Translations under genes and position numbers: made by a program | The notes under the pieces: model-generated | Database searches by the model: none | Seen by the model: only the letters and a program-made list of their open reading frames with translations | What the model was told of the DNA's origin: nothing | DNA from: Burkholderia cepacia ATCC 25416 | GTDB lineage: Bacteria > Pseudomonadota > Gammaproteobacteria > Burkholderiales > Burkholderiaceae | Length of the DNA stretch: 64,000 bases | Reading direction: 5' to 3' | Assembly (NCBI RefSeq): GCF_001411495.1 | Contig: NZ_CP012984.1 | Location: 62,001-126,000 of the forward strand | Part shown: piece after piece, positions 35,374 through 43,688 of the stretch | Numbering within the stretch: position 1 is the stretch's first letter | Layout of the letters: each line of letters starts with the position of its first letter

Positions 35374-37277
35374 GCGCGGCACCGTGGACTTCCGGCAATC
35401 AATTCGCGACCACCACCATTCCGGCCTTGCTGATCGAGCGCGTGAAGAACGACGCCGACGCAAACGCGTTCTTTCAGAGGCGTGCCGGAGCGTGGGTGCC
35501 CACCACCTGGAAGGGCTATGCGAACGCAGTCTGTTCCGTATCCGCAGCCCTCGGCGCGGCCGGTGTCGCACGAGGCGATCGGATTGCCATCATGGGCGAC
35601 GTATCGCAGGAGTGGCTGATTGCCGACATGGCGACGATCTGCTCGGGCGCGGTGACGGTAGGCGTCTATTTCACCGCGTCGGTCGAAGAGGTGCGCTACT
35701 ACCTGGAGGATTCAGGGGCGACACTCGCTTTTGCCGGAAGTGCCGAACAGCTTCGGGTCATGAAAGCGGCCGATACGTCCAGCCGGCTCCTCAAGATCGT
35801 GGTGCTCGATCCGGACTGGAAGCGCTCGCCTGACGAAACCGGCATGAATGTCGTTTCACTCGCCGAGTTCGCGTCGCATTTTGACGGCGACGAAGTCGCT
35901 TATCTGCGTGAGCAGTCAGAGCTTGCGCGGCCGACGGACCTGGTGAGCCTGGGTTACACCTCGGGAACCACGGGGGCGCCGAAAGGCGCGATGCTGACGC
36001 ACGTGTCGATGCTCGCGGGCGCGTTCACGTGGCCGACCTTCTGTCCGGCGATATTGTCCGAACCGCAGCGCATGGTGATCCATCTGCCGCTTTCGCACAC
36101 GGTCGCGCGCATTCAGGCGACGACGCTGCCGTTGATCGCGAAGACGGTACCTTACTTCGTCGACGTGTCGGCCGATTTCGCGAAGTGCATTCAGGAAGTC
36201 AGACCGACGTCCTATATGGCGCCGCCGCGCTTCTATCAGAAGTTCGCGACCCAGATCATCAACCACGTGAACGGCAGCAGCGAAGCCGAGCGGAGAAACT
36301 ACACGCTCGCGCTCGGCATCGCGCGGGAAGTGCTGGCCGATCGCCAGGATGCAGGCACGGGCGACCCGTTCAAGGAACAGCTCTACGCCATCTGCCGTGA
36401 GCACGTGTTCAAGCCGTTGCTGGCCAGAATCGGCTTCGACGATTTGCGCTATCCGTACACGGCCTCCGCTCCGGTGCCGCCCGAGGTCGTCACGCTGTTT
36501 CAGTTGTGGGGCGTCAACCTGAAAGAGAATTACGGGCAAACGGAGATGGTCGGCGGCAACCTCGCGCAGGTGACCGACTGGTCGAGGCCCGGCAACTCCG
36601 GCGTCCCGCTCGACGACCCCGCCTGGGAAACCCGCGTGTTGCCGGACGGCGAAATGATCGTTCGGGGGCCGGGGCTGTTCATCGGCTACTGGAACAAGGA
36701 AGCCGAAACGAAGGCCGCGCTGCGGGACGGCTGGCTGTACACCGGCGATATCGTCGACGTCGGCGCGGACGGGTCGTACAAGCTGATCGATCGAAAGAAG
36801 GAGCTCATCAATACGGCCGCCGGCAAATCGATCAGCCCGGTGCAGGTCGAAAACGAACTGCGCCAGAGTCCGTACATTACCGAGGCACTCGTGATCGGCG
36901 AAGGGCGCAAGTATCTGACGGCGTTGATCGAAGTCGACGGCACGCTCGCCATGGACTGGGCCAGGACGCACGACCCGTCGGTCACGCAGTACGCCGATCT
37001 GGCCAGTTCGCAGCCCGTTATCGACCTGATCCGTGAAGAAGTGGAAAAGGCAAATGCGAGGTTGGCGCGCGCGGAGCAGATCAAGGCGTTCAGGATATTC
37101 CCCGAGGAACTCACACCGGAAAACGGCGTGATGACCGCCACGCGCAAGAAACGCCGCAAGGCATTGATGGCACGCTACGCGCACATTATTGCCGGCCTTT
37201 ACGACGATGCCGAAGAGCAGTTGATCAAGGAGCAGCTCGTCGGTTCAGGGACAGCAGCGTCCGTTCACCGGCAATAG
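35370..37277 (+). CDS. Long-chain-type AMP-dependent acyl-CoA synthetase
   Basis: A 635-residue ANL enzyme of the long-chain fatty acyl-CoA synthetase (FAA1/FadD15) branch. P-loop SLGYTSGTTGAPKGAMLTHV, then ENYGQTEMVGGN, YTGDIVDVGADGSYKLIDRK and KELINTAAGKSISPVQVENE. The MAPPRFYQKF helix is typical of this branch. It converts a long or bulky acid to its CoA ester. Its ATG overlaps the preceding stop by four bases. It differs in class from the ligase at 28874. The C-terminal region includes TRKKRRKALMARYAHIIAGL, rather than the usual final Lys motif TxxxK, though a basic residue may substitute. Confidence 0.9.
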   Translation: MSAAPWTSGNQFATTTIPALLIERVKNDADANAFFQRRAGAWVPTTWKGYANAVCSVSAALGAAGVARGDRIAIMGDVSQEWLIADMATICSGAVTVGVYFTASVEEVRYYLEDSGATLAFAGSAEQLRVMKAADTSSRLLKIVVLDPDWKRSPDETGMNVVSLAEFASHFDGDEVAYLREQSELARPTDLVSLGYTSGTTGAPKGAMLTHVSMLAGAFTWPTFCPAILSEPQRMVIHLPLSHTVARIQATTLPLIAKTVPYFVDVSADFAKCIQEVRPTSYMAPPRFYQKFATQIINHVNGSSEAERRNYTLALGIAREVLADRQDAGTGDPFKEQLYAICREHVFKPLLARIGFDDLRYPYTASAPVPPEVVTLFQLWGVNLKENYGQTEMVGGNLAQVTDWSRPGNSGVPLDDPAWETRVLPDGEMIVRGPGLFIGYWNKEAETKAALRDGWLYTGDIVDVGADGSYKLIDRKKELINTAAGKSISPVQVENELRQSPYITEALVIGEGRKYLTALIEVDGTLAMDWARTHDPSVTQYADLASSQPVIDLIREEVEKANARLARAEQIKAFRIFPEELTPENGVMTATRKKRRKALMARYAHIIAGLYDDAEEQLIKEQLVGSGTAASVHRQ

Positions 37278-37442
37278 GAATCGCCGGCAGCGCAATTGGC
37301 CACGAGAACCCGTCGACGGTGCGGCGTGGGTGATGAACGGTGCAACGCCACGGGTACTTCACCACGCATGCTTCATGCAAGGACCCGTGGCGCGCCGCCA
37401 CGAAGCCGCACCGCCGTTCCGTCCACCGAGAGAGGTACCGCC

Positions 37443-37949
37443 GTGATAGCACTTTCCCCCGACCGCACGACCTTCCGCGAAGCCATGTCCCGTATCGGCG
37501 CAGCGGTGAATATCATCACCACCACGACACCTTCCGGCGATGTCGGCATGACGGTGTCCGCGGTGTGCTCCGTCACCGACGATCCTGCTACGGTGCTCGT
37601 TTGCATAGACCGGTCCAGCCGTCAATATGGACACTTCAGCAAGGCGGGCATCATCTGCGTCAACGTTCTTTCCCATGAGCACGAGATGCTTGCACCGATC
37701 TTCGCGGGCAAGGGCGATGTCCAGATGACCGAGCGCTTCACGTACGGCGAGTGGATCCGTCTCGTCACGGGTGCGCCGGTGCTGGCCACAGCGGCCGCGA
37801 GTCTCGACTGCACGGTGGACCGGAGCATCGACATCGGCACACATACGGTCTTTTTCTGCGCCGTGCAGGCGCTACATCTCGGCTCCGCGTGTACGGGCCT
37901 CGTCTATCACGGGCGCGCTTATCATCGGCTGCCGCAGCAGCATGCGTGA
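37443..37949 (+). CDS. Flavin reductase (HpaC/FRP-like)
   Basis: A 168-residue flavin-reductase-like protein: FREAMSRIGAAVNIITTTTP, GDVGMTVSAVCSVTDDPATV, SRQYGHFSKAGIICVNVLSH and LDCTVDRSIDIGTHTVFFCA are the standard blocks, where the conserved SV/T and NVL residues bind FMN. It uses NAD(P)H to produce free FMNH2 for a monooxygenase partner, here most simply the luciferase-like enzyme at 33426. The start is a GTG with GAGAGG seven bases upstream. It lies 165 bases after the ligase and is the last gene of the island before the transposon. Confidence 0.9.
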   Translation: MIALSPDRTTFREAMSRIGAAVNIITTTTPSGDVGMTVSAVCSVTDDPATVLVCIDRSSRQYGHFSKAGIICVNVLSHEHEMLAPIFAGKGDVQMTERFTYGEWIRLVTGAPVLATAAASLDCTVDRSIDIGTHTVFFCAVQALHLGSACTGLVYHGRAYHRLPQQHA

Positions 37950-38162
37950 CACGGCGCGGCCGTTCCCCAGCGACCACAAGGCCAGGCCGATTGTTGCCGT
38001 TCGAAGTTTCTGCTGACAGTGTCCGCCGATACTGCTGATGGGTGCGTTTGCGGTGGCGTAGTCAGCAAAGGACGAGAGCTACACCGGGACGATGGAAGTC
38101 GATGGTGGGCTGCCCCGGCGTTATACAAATAGCCGGTCTTCCGATGTAGAGCGATGACCTGG

Positions 38163-38355
38163 TGTAGGCGTTCATTATTAGCGCTAGCCGTGTTCAGAAA
38201 CGTTGCTAGCGGAAATTCTCAAAGAAGCCTCGGCGAACAGGGACTTTTTGAAGCTTTCTGGCGGCTGCTTAGCCGTTGCGTTTCTGCAACGGAAACTTGG
38301 CCAATGTTCACTAACGTTGCTAGCACGTTGCACGTGTTCTTTAATACTGCTAGCG
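38163..38355 (+). repeat. Left-end transposase-binding repeats (four)
   Basis: Four direct copies of a 20-bp motif, at 38170-38189, 38192-38211, 38306-38325 and 38336-38355. Examples are GTTCAGAAACGTTGCTAGCG and GTTCACTAACGTTGCTAGCA. The first starts 7 bases from the TGTAG terminus. Two closely spaced pairs are separated by about 95 bases. This matches the multi-site ends used by TnsB-type transposases. Confidence 0.8.
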
Positions 38356-38385
38356 CACGTGTCGCGTGGATTGATAGGGATCCAT

Positions 38386-40002
38386 ATGGCTTCGATCGAA
38401 GAGCGGGCCGCTCGAGCAGCGAAGATTGCGTCCGTGCTTCGACCGCTTGGCAACGGCGTGCTTTCCCGACAGCAGGCTGAACGAGCAGCACAGCTATTAG
38501 GCGTTCACTGCACCACCGTATATCGCCTGCGTCGACGTTTCCTCGCAGATCCGGTCGCCAGCACATTAGAGCCAAGGCAGCCGGGTAGGGCGACCGGGGG
38601 CAGACTGGACGCCGCCGTCGAATGCGTCATCGACGAGGCCGTGCACGAATGGCTCCCTGATCAGCGACACCTTGCGCATCCTGCAACTGATCTTGTACTT
38701 GAGGTGAAACGTCGCTGCAGCGTTGCAGGTCTATCGCCTCCAAGCAGGTCAACAATTGCTCGACGGTGGCTCTCCTATCGCGAGCAGGATGCTTTGGCAC
38801 GAGCTGCGCTCCCGAACGCTGCAGTTGCCCCTGGCACATTCCAGGTCCGACATCCGTTAGATATCGTGCAGGTTGATCACACGCAAGCGGACATCCTGCT
38901 CGTTAGCGAACTGGACGGACAGATTATCGGTCGACCGTGGCTGTCTGTGGCTCTCGACGTTGCTACGAGATGTGTGCTTGGCTTTTATGTCGCAATGGAG
39001 AGGCCGGGGGCTGCGACGGTAAGCTTGCTCCTCTCGCGCGTAGTTCTGCGCAAAGAGCCGTGGCTCGAAAGACTAGGCGTTGAGGCTGACTGGCCGATGC
39101 GCGGTATCCCTCGAACGCTGCATCTTGATAACGCGGCCGAATTCAAAAGCCGTGCCCTTCGCAGTGGATGCCGCGAGTACGGCATTGAACTGATGTACCG
39201 ACCGGTGGGCAAGCCGCACTTTGGTGGCCACATCGAGCGGCTGAACAGGACCTTGATGGAGCGCGTACGTGGCCTCCCTGGTTCGACTGGATCGTCAGTC
39301 AAAGGGCGCAAGGCGCGCCAGGCCGAAAAGACAGCTTCGCTTACGTTGAAGCAGTTCGAGCAGTGGCTGGCTGTCGAGATCGGTAGGCGTTATCACTGCG
39401 GCCCCCACCGCGGTTTGTTGGGACTTCAGCCCGCGCAAAAGTGGCAGGAAACATGGCGAGCAGCGGATTCACGATGCTTGCCAGCTCAACCGGATGCCGA
39501 ACTGAAGTTTCTGATCCGGTTCCTGCCAGTCGCATCCCGGACCATTCAGCGGGACGGCCTCAAGCTCTTCCTGATCCGCTATTGGCATCCCTTGTTCGCG
39601 GCATGGCGGGAAACACGCCGGTCCGTGACGGTCCGCTATCACCCAGAAGACCTCTCGCGCATCTTCGTAAGCGCTGGCAGAGGCAGTTTCGTTGAAGTGC
39701 GATACGCGGACTTGCGTCGGCCTCCCATCTCGCTGTTCGAACAGCGAGCAGCTTTGCGAGCTATCCGGGCTAGGGGACAACGGGCAGTATCGGAGAGGGA
39801 GATATTCGAGACTGTTGAGCAGCAGCGACAACTGGTCGTCACTTCCCAGCGGGCTACTCGAGCGCGACGCCGCATGGCACGTCAAGCTGGCGGTTTGGTT
39901 CCGAAGAGCAGCATCGAAGATCTCTCACTCACTGAACAGCGGCAGGTCGAGCAGGTAAACTACGACGCACCAGTTACCGCGTATGACGTTGAACAGTGGT
40001 AG
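38386..40002 (+). CDS. tniA: TniA/TnsB-type DDE transposase
   Basis: A 538-residue Mu/TnsB-class transposase. The N-terminal 60 residues hold an HTH (AERAAQLLGVHCTTVYRLRR), a second HTH-like region spans 100-130, and the RNase-H catalytic core has Asp164 in DIVQVDHTQAD, Asp248 in RTLHLDNAAEF and Glu284 in GHIERLNRTLME, giving DD(35)E spacing. A Mu C-terminal beta-barrel and a basic tail follow. It binds the end repeats and performs strand transfer. The ATG at 38386 follows ATAGGGATCC and lies just inside the innermost left repeat; a longer frame upstream would run through the repeats. TniB starts 9 bases downstream. Confidence 0.93.
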   Translation: MASIEERAARAAKIASVLRPLGNGVLSRQQAERAAQLLGVHCTTVYRLRRRFLADPVASTLEPRQPGRATGGRLDAAVECVIDEAVHEWLPDQRHLAHPATDLVLEVKRRCSVAGLSPPSRSTIARRWLSYREQDALARAALPNAAVAPGTFQVRHPLDIVQVDHTQADILLVSELDGQIIGRPWLSVALDVATRCVLGFYVAMERPGAATVSLLLSRVVLRKEPWLERLGVEADWPMRGIPRTLHLDNAAEFKSRALRSGCREYGIELMYRPVGKPHFGGHIERLNRTLMERVRGLPGSTGSSVKGRKARQAEKTASLTLKQFEQWLAVEIGRRYHCGPHRGLLGLQPAQKWQETWRAADSRCLPAQPDAELKFLIRFLPVASRTIQRDGLKLFLIRYWHPLFAAWRETRRSVTVRYHPEDLSRIFVSAGRGSFVEVRYADLRRPPISLFEQRAALRAIRARGQRAVSEREIFETVEQQRQLVVTSQRATRARRRMARQAGGLVPKSSIEDLSLTEQRQVEQVNYDAPVTAYDVEQW

Positions 40003-40011
40003 GGGGCCAGC

Positions 40012-40881
40012 ATGAAGCAAGATGATTTCGCGCATCTGCTACCCGCAGCAAGAGATCAGGTCCTACTCGGAAAAGAGGATCGCATAAAGAGTCTGCTACG
40101 TGACCGGTGGATCGACTATCCCCGAGCGACTGAAGCCTTACAGCTACTGCAGCGGCTCTATGACACGCCGAGACGTGAGCGCATGCCGTGTCTTCTGCTG
40201 CACGGCGACTCGAACATCGGGAAAACCAAGATAACGGCCAAGTTCAGGCGAGCGCACCCCAGCGAGTTCGACGAGAGAACCGGGGTAGAGCGGTGTCCGG
40301 TCGTGAGCGTACAGATGCCTCCCACCCCCGATCAGCACCGCTTTTACGCCGCCTTGCTCTTTGAGCTCGGTGCGCCACATAACCCCGCTGCAGGGCTTGC
40401 CACACTCGAGCGGCTCGCTCGCGACATCTTGCGGCGGATGTCGCCGCAGATGCTAATCGTAGACGAGGTCCATCACCTGCTCGCCGGAACCTACCGTGAG
40501 CAACGCGCCTCTTTGAACCTTCTAAAATACCGAGCCAACGACCTGCAGATTAGCATGGTCCTTGTCGGTACGCGCGATGCCGTTCTAGGGCTTCAGACCG
40601 ATTCACAGATGATCAGCCGCTACAGACCATTCGAGATCCCAAGGTGGAGGGAAAGTGAAAGTCTTCGCAGGCTCATGGCTGCGTTCGAGAAAGTCTTGCC
40701 GCTACGAAAACCATCGAATCTGTCGCGACGTGAGATTGTCCAGCTCGTTCTCGAGATAAGCGGAGGGCTGACTGGCGCCATATCTACGATCCTCAACGAA
40801 GCAGCAGAGTTGGCGATCAGGAACGGTGACGAGTGCATCGATATCGCTCACCTAGAACGAGTTGCCCGCGCGTATGTCTGA
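40012..40881 (+). CDS. tniB: TniB/TnsC-type AAA+ transposition regulator
   Basis: A 289-residue ATPase. Walker A GDSNIGKTK lies at residues 65-73, Walker B MLIVDEVHHLL near 147-157, and the sensor strand MVLVGTRDA follows; RYRPFEIPRW carries likely Arg fingers. TniB/TnsC proteins polymerise on DNA with ATP, link the target selector TniQ to the transposase and enforce target immunity. The length (289) is close to type V-K TnsC (about 276) and shorter than Tn7 TnsC (about 555). The ATG follows AGGGGGCCAGC. Its end overlaps the TniQ start by eight bases. Confidence 0.92.
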   Translation: MKQDDFAHLLPAARDQVLLGKEDRIKSLLRDRWIDYPRATEALQLLQRLYDTPRRERMPCLLLHGDSNIGKTKITAKFRRAHPSEFDERTGVERCPVVSVQMPPTPDQHRFYAALLFELGAPHNPAAGLATLERLARDILRRMSPQMLIVDEVHHLLAGTYREQRASLNLLKYRANDLQISMVLVGTRDAVLGLQTDSQMISRYRPFEIPRWRESESLRRLMAAFEKVLPLRKPSNLSRREIVQLVLEISGGLTGAISTILNEAAELAIRNGDECIDIAHLERVARAYV

Positions 40882-41386
40882 CACCCACCGGCCGTGGCCC
40901 ATCGCACCTCGCCCCTTCCTGGAAGAGGCGTTTGGTAGCTGGTTGGGTCGAATCGCGGCGCGGTATCAGACGAGCGTAGACCTGATCTGGGAATCGGGCA
41001 CAGGCGTAGCGATGCCTAGCCTGACCAAGGCCGGCTGGATCCTCTTTCCCCCAGTTCCATCCGCAACTCTGAGCCGTCTATCTCGCGTAGCGCGGCTCAA
41101 CGATGGCATTCTGAGCATGATCCAGACGCCGCATGAGTGGGTCTTCGACCAGAAGTACTTGGTGTATTGCTTCAGATGTCTTGTTCTGAACGACGCCGAT
41201 GTCACTGCATCACGGTGGAAGAGGGAGTGGCTCGATCCGTCAGCCGACTACTGCCGGGTGCACCACAGCCTGCTCGAGACTGTTCCGCAATCGATTTTCG
41301 CCAGAGCTCCGAATTTCGACGCCGCGCTGCGGGCGATATCACGTTATCGATGCCCACCGCTTAGGCTGAGCAAAACACTACGCTAG
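40874..41386 (+). CDS. tniQ: Short TniQ-family target-selection protein
   Basis: A 170-residue TniQ protein. The N-terminus matches the family (PIAPRPFLEEAFGSWLGRIA), and a zinc site is formed by Cys99 and Cys102 (YCFRC) with Cys127 and His130 (DYCRVHH). Tn5053 TniQ is about 405 residues and Tn7 TnsD about 508; only CRISPR-associated type V-K TniQ is as short as this. The stop codon lies inside the first right-end repeat, so the gene cannot have been longer in this element. It should choose the target with TniB; which DNA or protein it reads is unknown. The ATG at 40874 overlaps the TniB stop region; a TTG 12 bases earlier is possible. Confidence 0.85.
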   Translation: MSDTHRPWPIAPRPFLEEAFGSWLGRIAARYQTSVDLIWESGTGVAMPSLTKAGWILFPPVPSATLSRLSRVARLNDGILSMIQTPHEWVFDQKYLVYCFRCLVLNDADVTASRWKREWLDPSADYCRVHHSLLETVPQSIFARAPNFDAALRAISRYRCPPLRLSKTLR

Positions 41387-41450
41387 CAGTATTAGTGAAC
41401 ATTGCTAGCACTACTTTGGGCACGGCTAGCATTGATTGTGAACTGCTACA
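41381..41450 (-). repeat. Right-end transposase-binding repeats (three)
   Basis: Three inverted copies relative to the left end, at 41381-41400, 41403-41422 (weakest) and 41424-41443; reverse-complemented, the first is GTTCACTAATACTGCTAGCG. The outermost lies 7 bases from the terminal TGTAG, exactly as at the left end. They are packed at 21-23 bp intervals, so left and right ends differ in spacing, as in Tn7. Confidence 0.8.
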
Positions 41451-41754
41451 CGAGCTGGCCGTGCCCGGCTTGCGCATCGGATTCAAATTCCGGTGGACCG
41501 CCCTCGGTGGTGGTGTAGCGACCGAGGCGAAAATCACGCAGCAAGCCCGCATGACGATCACGCCCGACCTGCCGCTGCCGTTTGACGCGCAAGCCGCCGC
41601 AAAGATCGGCGGATTGGTTATTGTGATCTCAGGCGCCTCTTGTCGTCATGCTCACTTTCGCACTGGGCGGCTGTTGAAATTCGGAGCGGTGACCTGGCCC
41701 ACTCGATCAATCGCGCTGGCTGCGCGTTTTAGGTAGCATGCCGTGGAAGCAATG
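41451..41754. other. Right flank of transposon, no recognised gene
   Basis: About 300 bases between the transposon and the tautomerase terminator. Both strands have open frames (for example minus-strand LRDFRLGRYTTTEGGPPEFE) that look more protein-like than random, so this may be the end of a gene broken by the transposon or an older event. No family was recognised. Confidence 0.4.
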
Positions 41755-41806
41755 AAAAAGGGCTCCAACGGCATAAGCGATGGTCGCTTCACTGCCGCTG
41801 GAGCCC
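41755..41806 (-). terminator. Rho-independent terminator of tautomerase operon
   Basis: On the minus strand, GGGCTCCAGCGGCA pairs with TGCCGTTGGAGCCC (14-bp arms, one mismatch) and is followed by TTTTT. It begins 17 bases past the tautomerase stop, the expected place. Confidence 0.8.
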
Positions 41807-41822
41807 GTTCAGGGCCAGCCAG

Positions 41823-42041
41823 TTACTGGCCTGCGGCCAGTGCCTTAACCCTCTCGGTTGTTAGTGCGTTGCCGGCAATGCCCCAGTCACCGCTCTTTAC
41901 TTCCTCAACGATAACCCAGGTAACGGGCCGCATGCTTTCGCCCTCGATCGACACCATGGCGTCGGTAAGGGTAGAAATGATCTTTTCCTTGTCGGCTGCG
42001 GAGAAAACGCCTTCGATGACTTTTACGTTAATGAGCGGCAT
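41823..42041 (-). CDS. 4-oxalocrotonate tautomerase family protein
   Basis: A 72-residue tautomerase with the catalytic Pro1 after Met removal (MPLINVKVIEGVFSAADKEK) and the basic helix; it continues ESMRPVTWVIVEEVKSGDWG, typical of the YrdN/YusQ-like group. It interconverts keto and enol forms of unsaturated acids or acts on related dehalogenation substrates. GGAACACTT sits just upstream. It follows the C-S lyase gene by 58 bases on the same strand, and a strong terminator follows, so the two form an operon. Confidence 0.9.
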   Translation of the reverse strand: MPLINVKVIEGVFSAADKEKIISTLTDAMVSIEGESMRPVTWVIVEEVKSGDWGIAGNALTTERVKALAAGQ

Positions 42042-42099
42042 AAGTGTTCCTTTGGTTCGTTTGAATTGATGCTGCTGTCTTGCCTTACGTCGGCTTGAT

Positions 42100-43308
42100 T
42101 CAATGGTATTGCTTCACAATTGCATCTCGGATTCGTTCGAGGGACAGCCGAAGCTGCGCCCGCGGACACGCAAGATTGAGTCGCACTCTGCGGTCGCCGT
42201 TCTCGACGAACATCTCTCCGCCTTCCAGAACGACGCCTGATTTTTCAAGAAAGAAACGCGTGAGGTTGACTGAATCGTCGAAATAGGTCCGTAGGTCGAT
42301 CCACGCCAGATAAGTCGCTTCCGGAACGCGAAATTTTGCTTTTGGCAAGTGATCGCTCAGAAAGTGTTGAGTCAGGGCGAAGTTCTCGTCCAGATACAGC
42401 CGCAGCGCATCCAACCACGGAGCGCCATCGCGGTACGCACCGATGGCGGCGGCGAGACTGAGCGGGTTCACGAACGGGTAGTGGCGCCGTTTCCATTCTG
42501 AGCGCAATTCCGGATCCGGGATGATGACGGTCGCGATCATCATTCCTGCCAGATTGAACGTCTTGCTAACGGCCATGCACGTGATGATGTCTGGGCTACC
42601 CGGGAACAACTTCGCCAACGGCGTGTGTGCATTTCCGGTTCTTAGCAAGTCGCAATGGATCTCGTCAGAAACAATCTTCACACCGTTTGCGATGCAGAGT
42701 TCACCCATTCGGCGCAGCTCGTCGCTTGTCCAGATCCGGCCGGTCGGATTGTGAGGGTGGCAGAGGAAAAAGAGCTTCACCGCCGGATCGCTAACTTTCG
42801 CTTCGAAGTCCTCAAAGTCGATCGAGTACTTGCCGTCGTCGGATGCGAGCATGCGTGACGTCACGAATTCGCGATCGCGCTGAAGCGCCGCGTGTTTGAA
42901 GTATCCATAGGCCGGCGTCAGACTAAGCACTTTGTCGCCGGGGCGGCACACATATTCTACGAGTGCGAAGAGGGCTGGTATGACGCCGAGTGAGACCTGC
43001 ATTTCCTCGCGAGCGAAATGCCAGCTGTATCGTTGCGCACACCAGGAGTGGAAAGCCTGATAGAGCTGCTCGTCCAGGTCCGCCGTGTAGCCGAAGATGG
43101 GATGTTTGAGGCGCTCGGTAATGGCATCGATGGCGGCATCGGGGGCGGCGAATTGCATGTCGGCGACCCACATCGATATCAGCTCTTCTCTCGGCATCTC
43201 GAGTGCAAGTGCAGGTGCATCCGCTCCGAACAGATAATTCGCGAAACCTTCCTCCGCCATTGCATTTGTGTTGCGGCGGGAGATCGAGCGATCAAAGTTA
43301 TAGCCCAT
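42100..43308 (-). CDS. MalY/PatB-family PLP-dependent C-S lyase / aminotransferase
   Basis: A 402-residue class I/II aminotransferase-fold enzyme. LISMWVADMQFAAPDAAIDA, HPIFGYT and GVIPALFALVEYVCRPGDKV are MalY/PatB signatures; NPTGRIW, SDEIHCDLL and the PLP Lys in VSKTFNLAGM are conserved, and the phosphate-site Arg is in RVRLNLACP. PatB-type enzymes cleave cystathionine, djenkolate or cysteine S-conjugates to pyruvate, ammonia and a thiol. The ATG at 43308 follows GGAGAATCCAGT. Downstream is the tautomerase; together they could process a cysteine conjugate. Confidence 0.9.
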   Translation of the reverse strand: MGYNFDRSISRRNTNAMAEEGFANYLFGADAPALALEMPREELISMWVADMQFAAPDAAIDAITERLKHPIFGYTADLDEQLYQAFHSWCAQRYSWHFAREEMQVSLGVIPALFALVEYVCRPGDKVLSLTPAYGYFKHAALQRDREFVTSRMLASDDGKYSIDFEDFEAKVSDPAVKLFFLCHPHNPTGRIWTSDELRRMGELCIANGVKIVSDEIHCDLLRTGNAHTPLAKLFPGSPDIITCMAVSKTFNLAGMMIATVIIPDPELRSEWKRRHYPFVNPLSLAAAIGAYRDGAPWLDALRLYLDENFALTQHFLSDHLPKAKFRVPEATYLAWIDLRTYFDDSVNLTRFFLEKSGVVLEGGEMFVENGDRRVRLNLACPRAQLRLSLERIRDAIVKQYH

Positions 43309-43688
43309 ACTGGATTCTCCATGTACGAAATCAAGCATTCAACGAGCCTCGCGCGATGCAGCTGTTGGTCTATCGCACCGACGGACGACGGCATATCCGC
43401 TTGACCTTTCGGTCCCATGACGCGCAACAGTTTCGAAGGCCTGCATTGACGTCGATGGGGAGTCTGAATGTGGCATGCAACCTGAGGCGACGCCTCGGCC
43501 GGTCCGGATCACGGTCGGCCGGCCAAGTTTCGCCAGATCTTCTGATGCTATTAAATGCCGATGGGAAGCACTTCGAACGACTTGGAAAAGTTGATTCGGA
43601 GACTTCCCATGCAAGCAGTCCGAGCCCGCCGTACCTCATCTCGCGTTCATGTCGGGGACCGGAATGATGCGTCGGCATTTCAGTCCGA
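43309..43688. other. Intergenic region, no supported gene
   Basis: About 380 bases between the end of the OYE gene and the start of the C-S lyase gene, both on the minus strand. Open frames here have no domain, no ribosome site and Arg/Ser bias. The promoter of the C-S lyase operon should lie near its lower-coordinate side. Confidence 0.45.

Larger units (their letters stand above)
38163..41450 (+). mobile_element. Compact Tn7/Tn5053-like transposon (tniA-tniB-tniQ, no cargo)
   Basis: A 3288-bp element. Ends are TGTAGGCGTTCA at left and the inverted TGTAGCAGTTCA at right, each followed by arrays of about 20-bp repeats carrying GCTAGC. It contains three tightly packed genes: a DD(35)E transposase, an AAA+ regulator and a short TniQ. 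No resolvase, cargo, Cas gene or CRISPR is present. Base composition is lower in GC than the surroundings. The 5-bp flanks (CCTGG and CGAGC) do not match, so no target duplication is visible. It inserted between the flavin-reductase gene and a region of unclear coding capacity. Confidence 0.85.

Noticed and set aside
38163..38355. Possible degenerate CRISPR or guide RNA for the transposon
   Set aside because: Repeats are symmetric with the right-end repeats and carry no spacers; they are better explained as transposase-binding sites.
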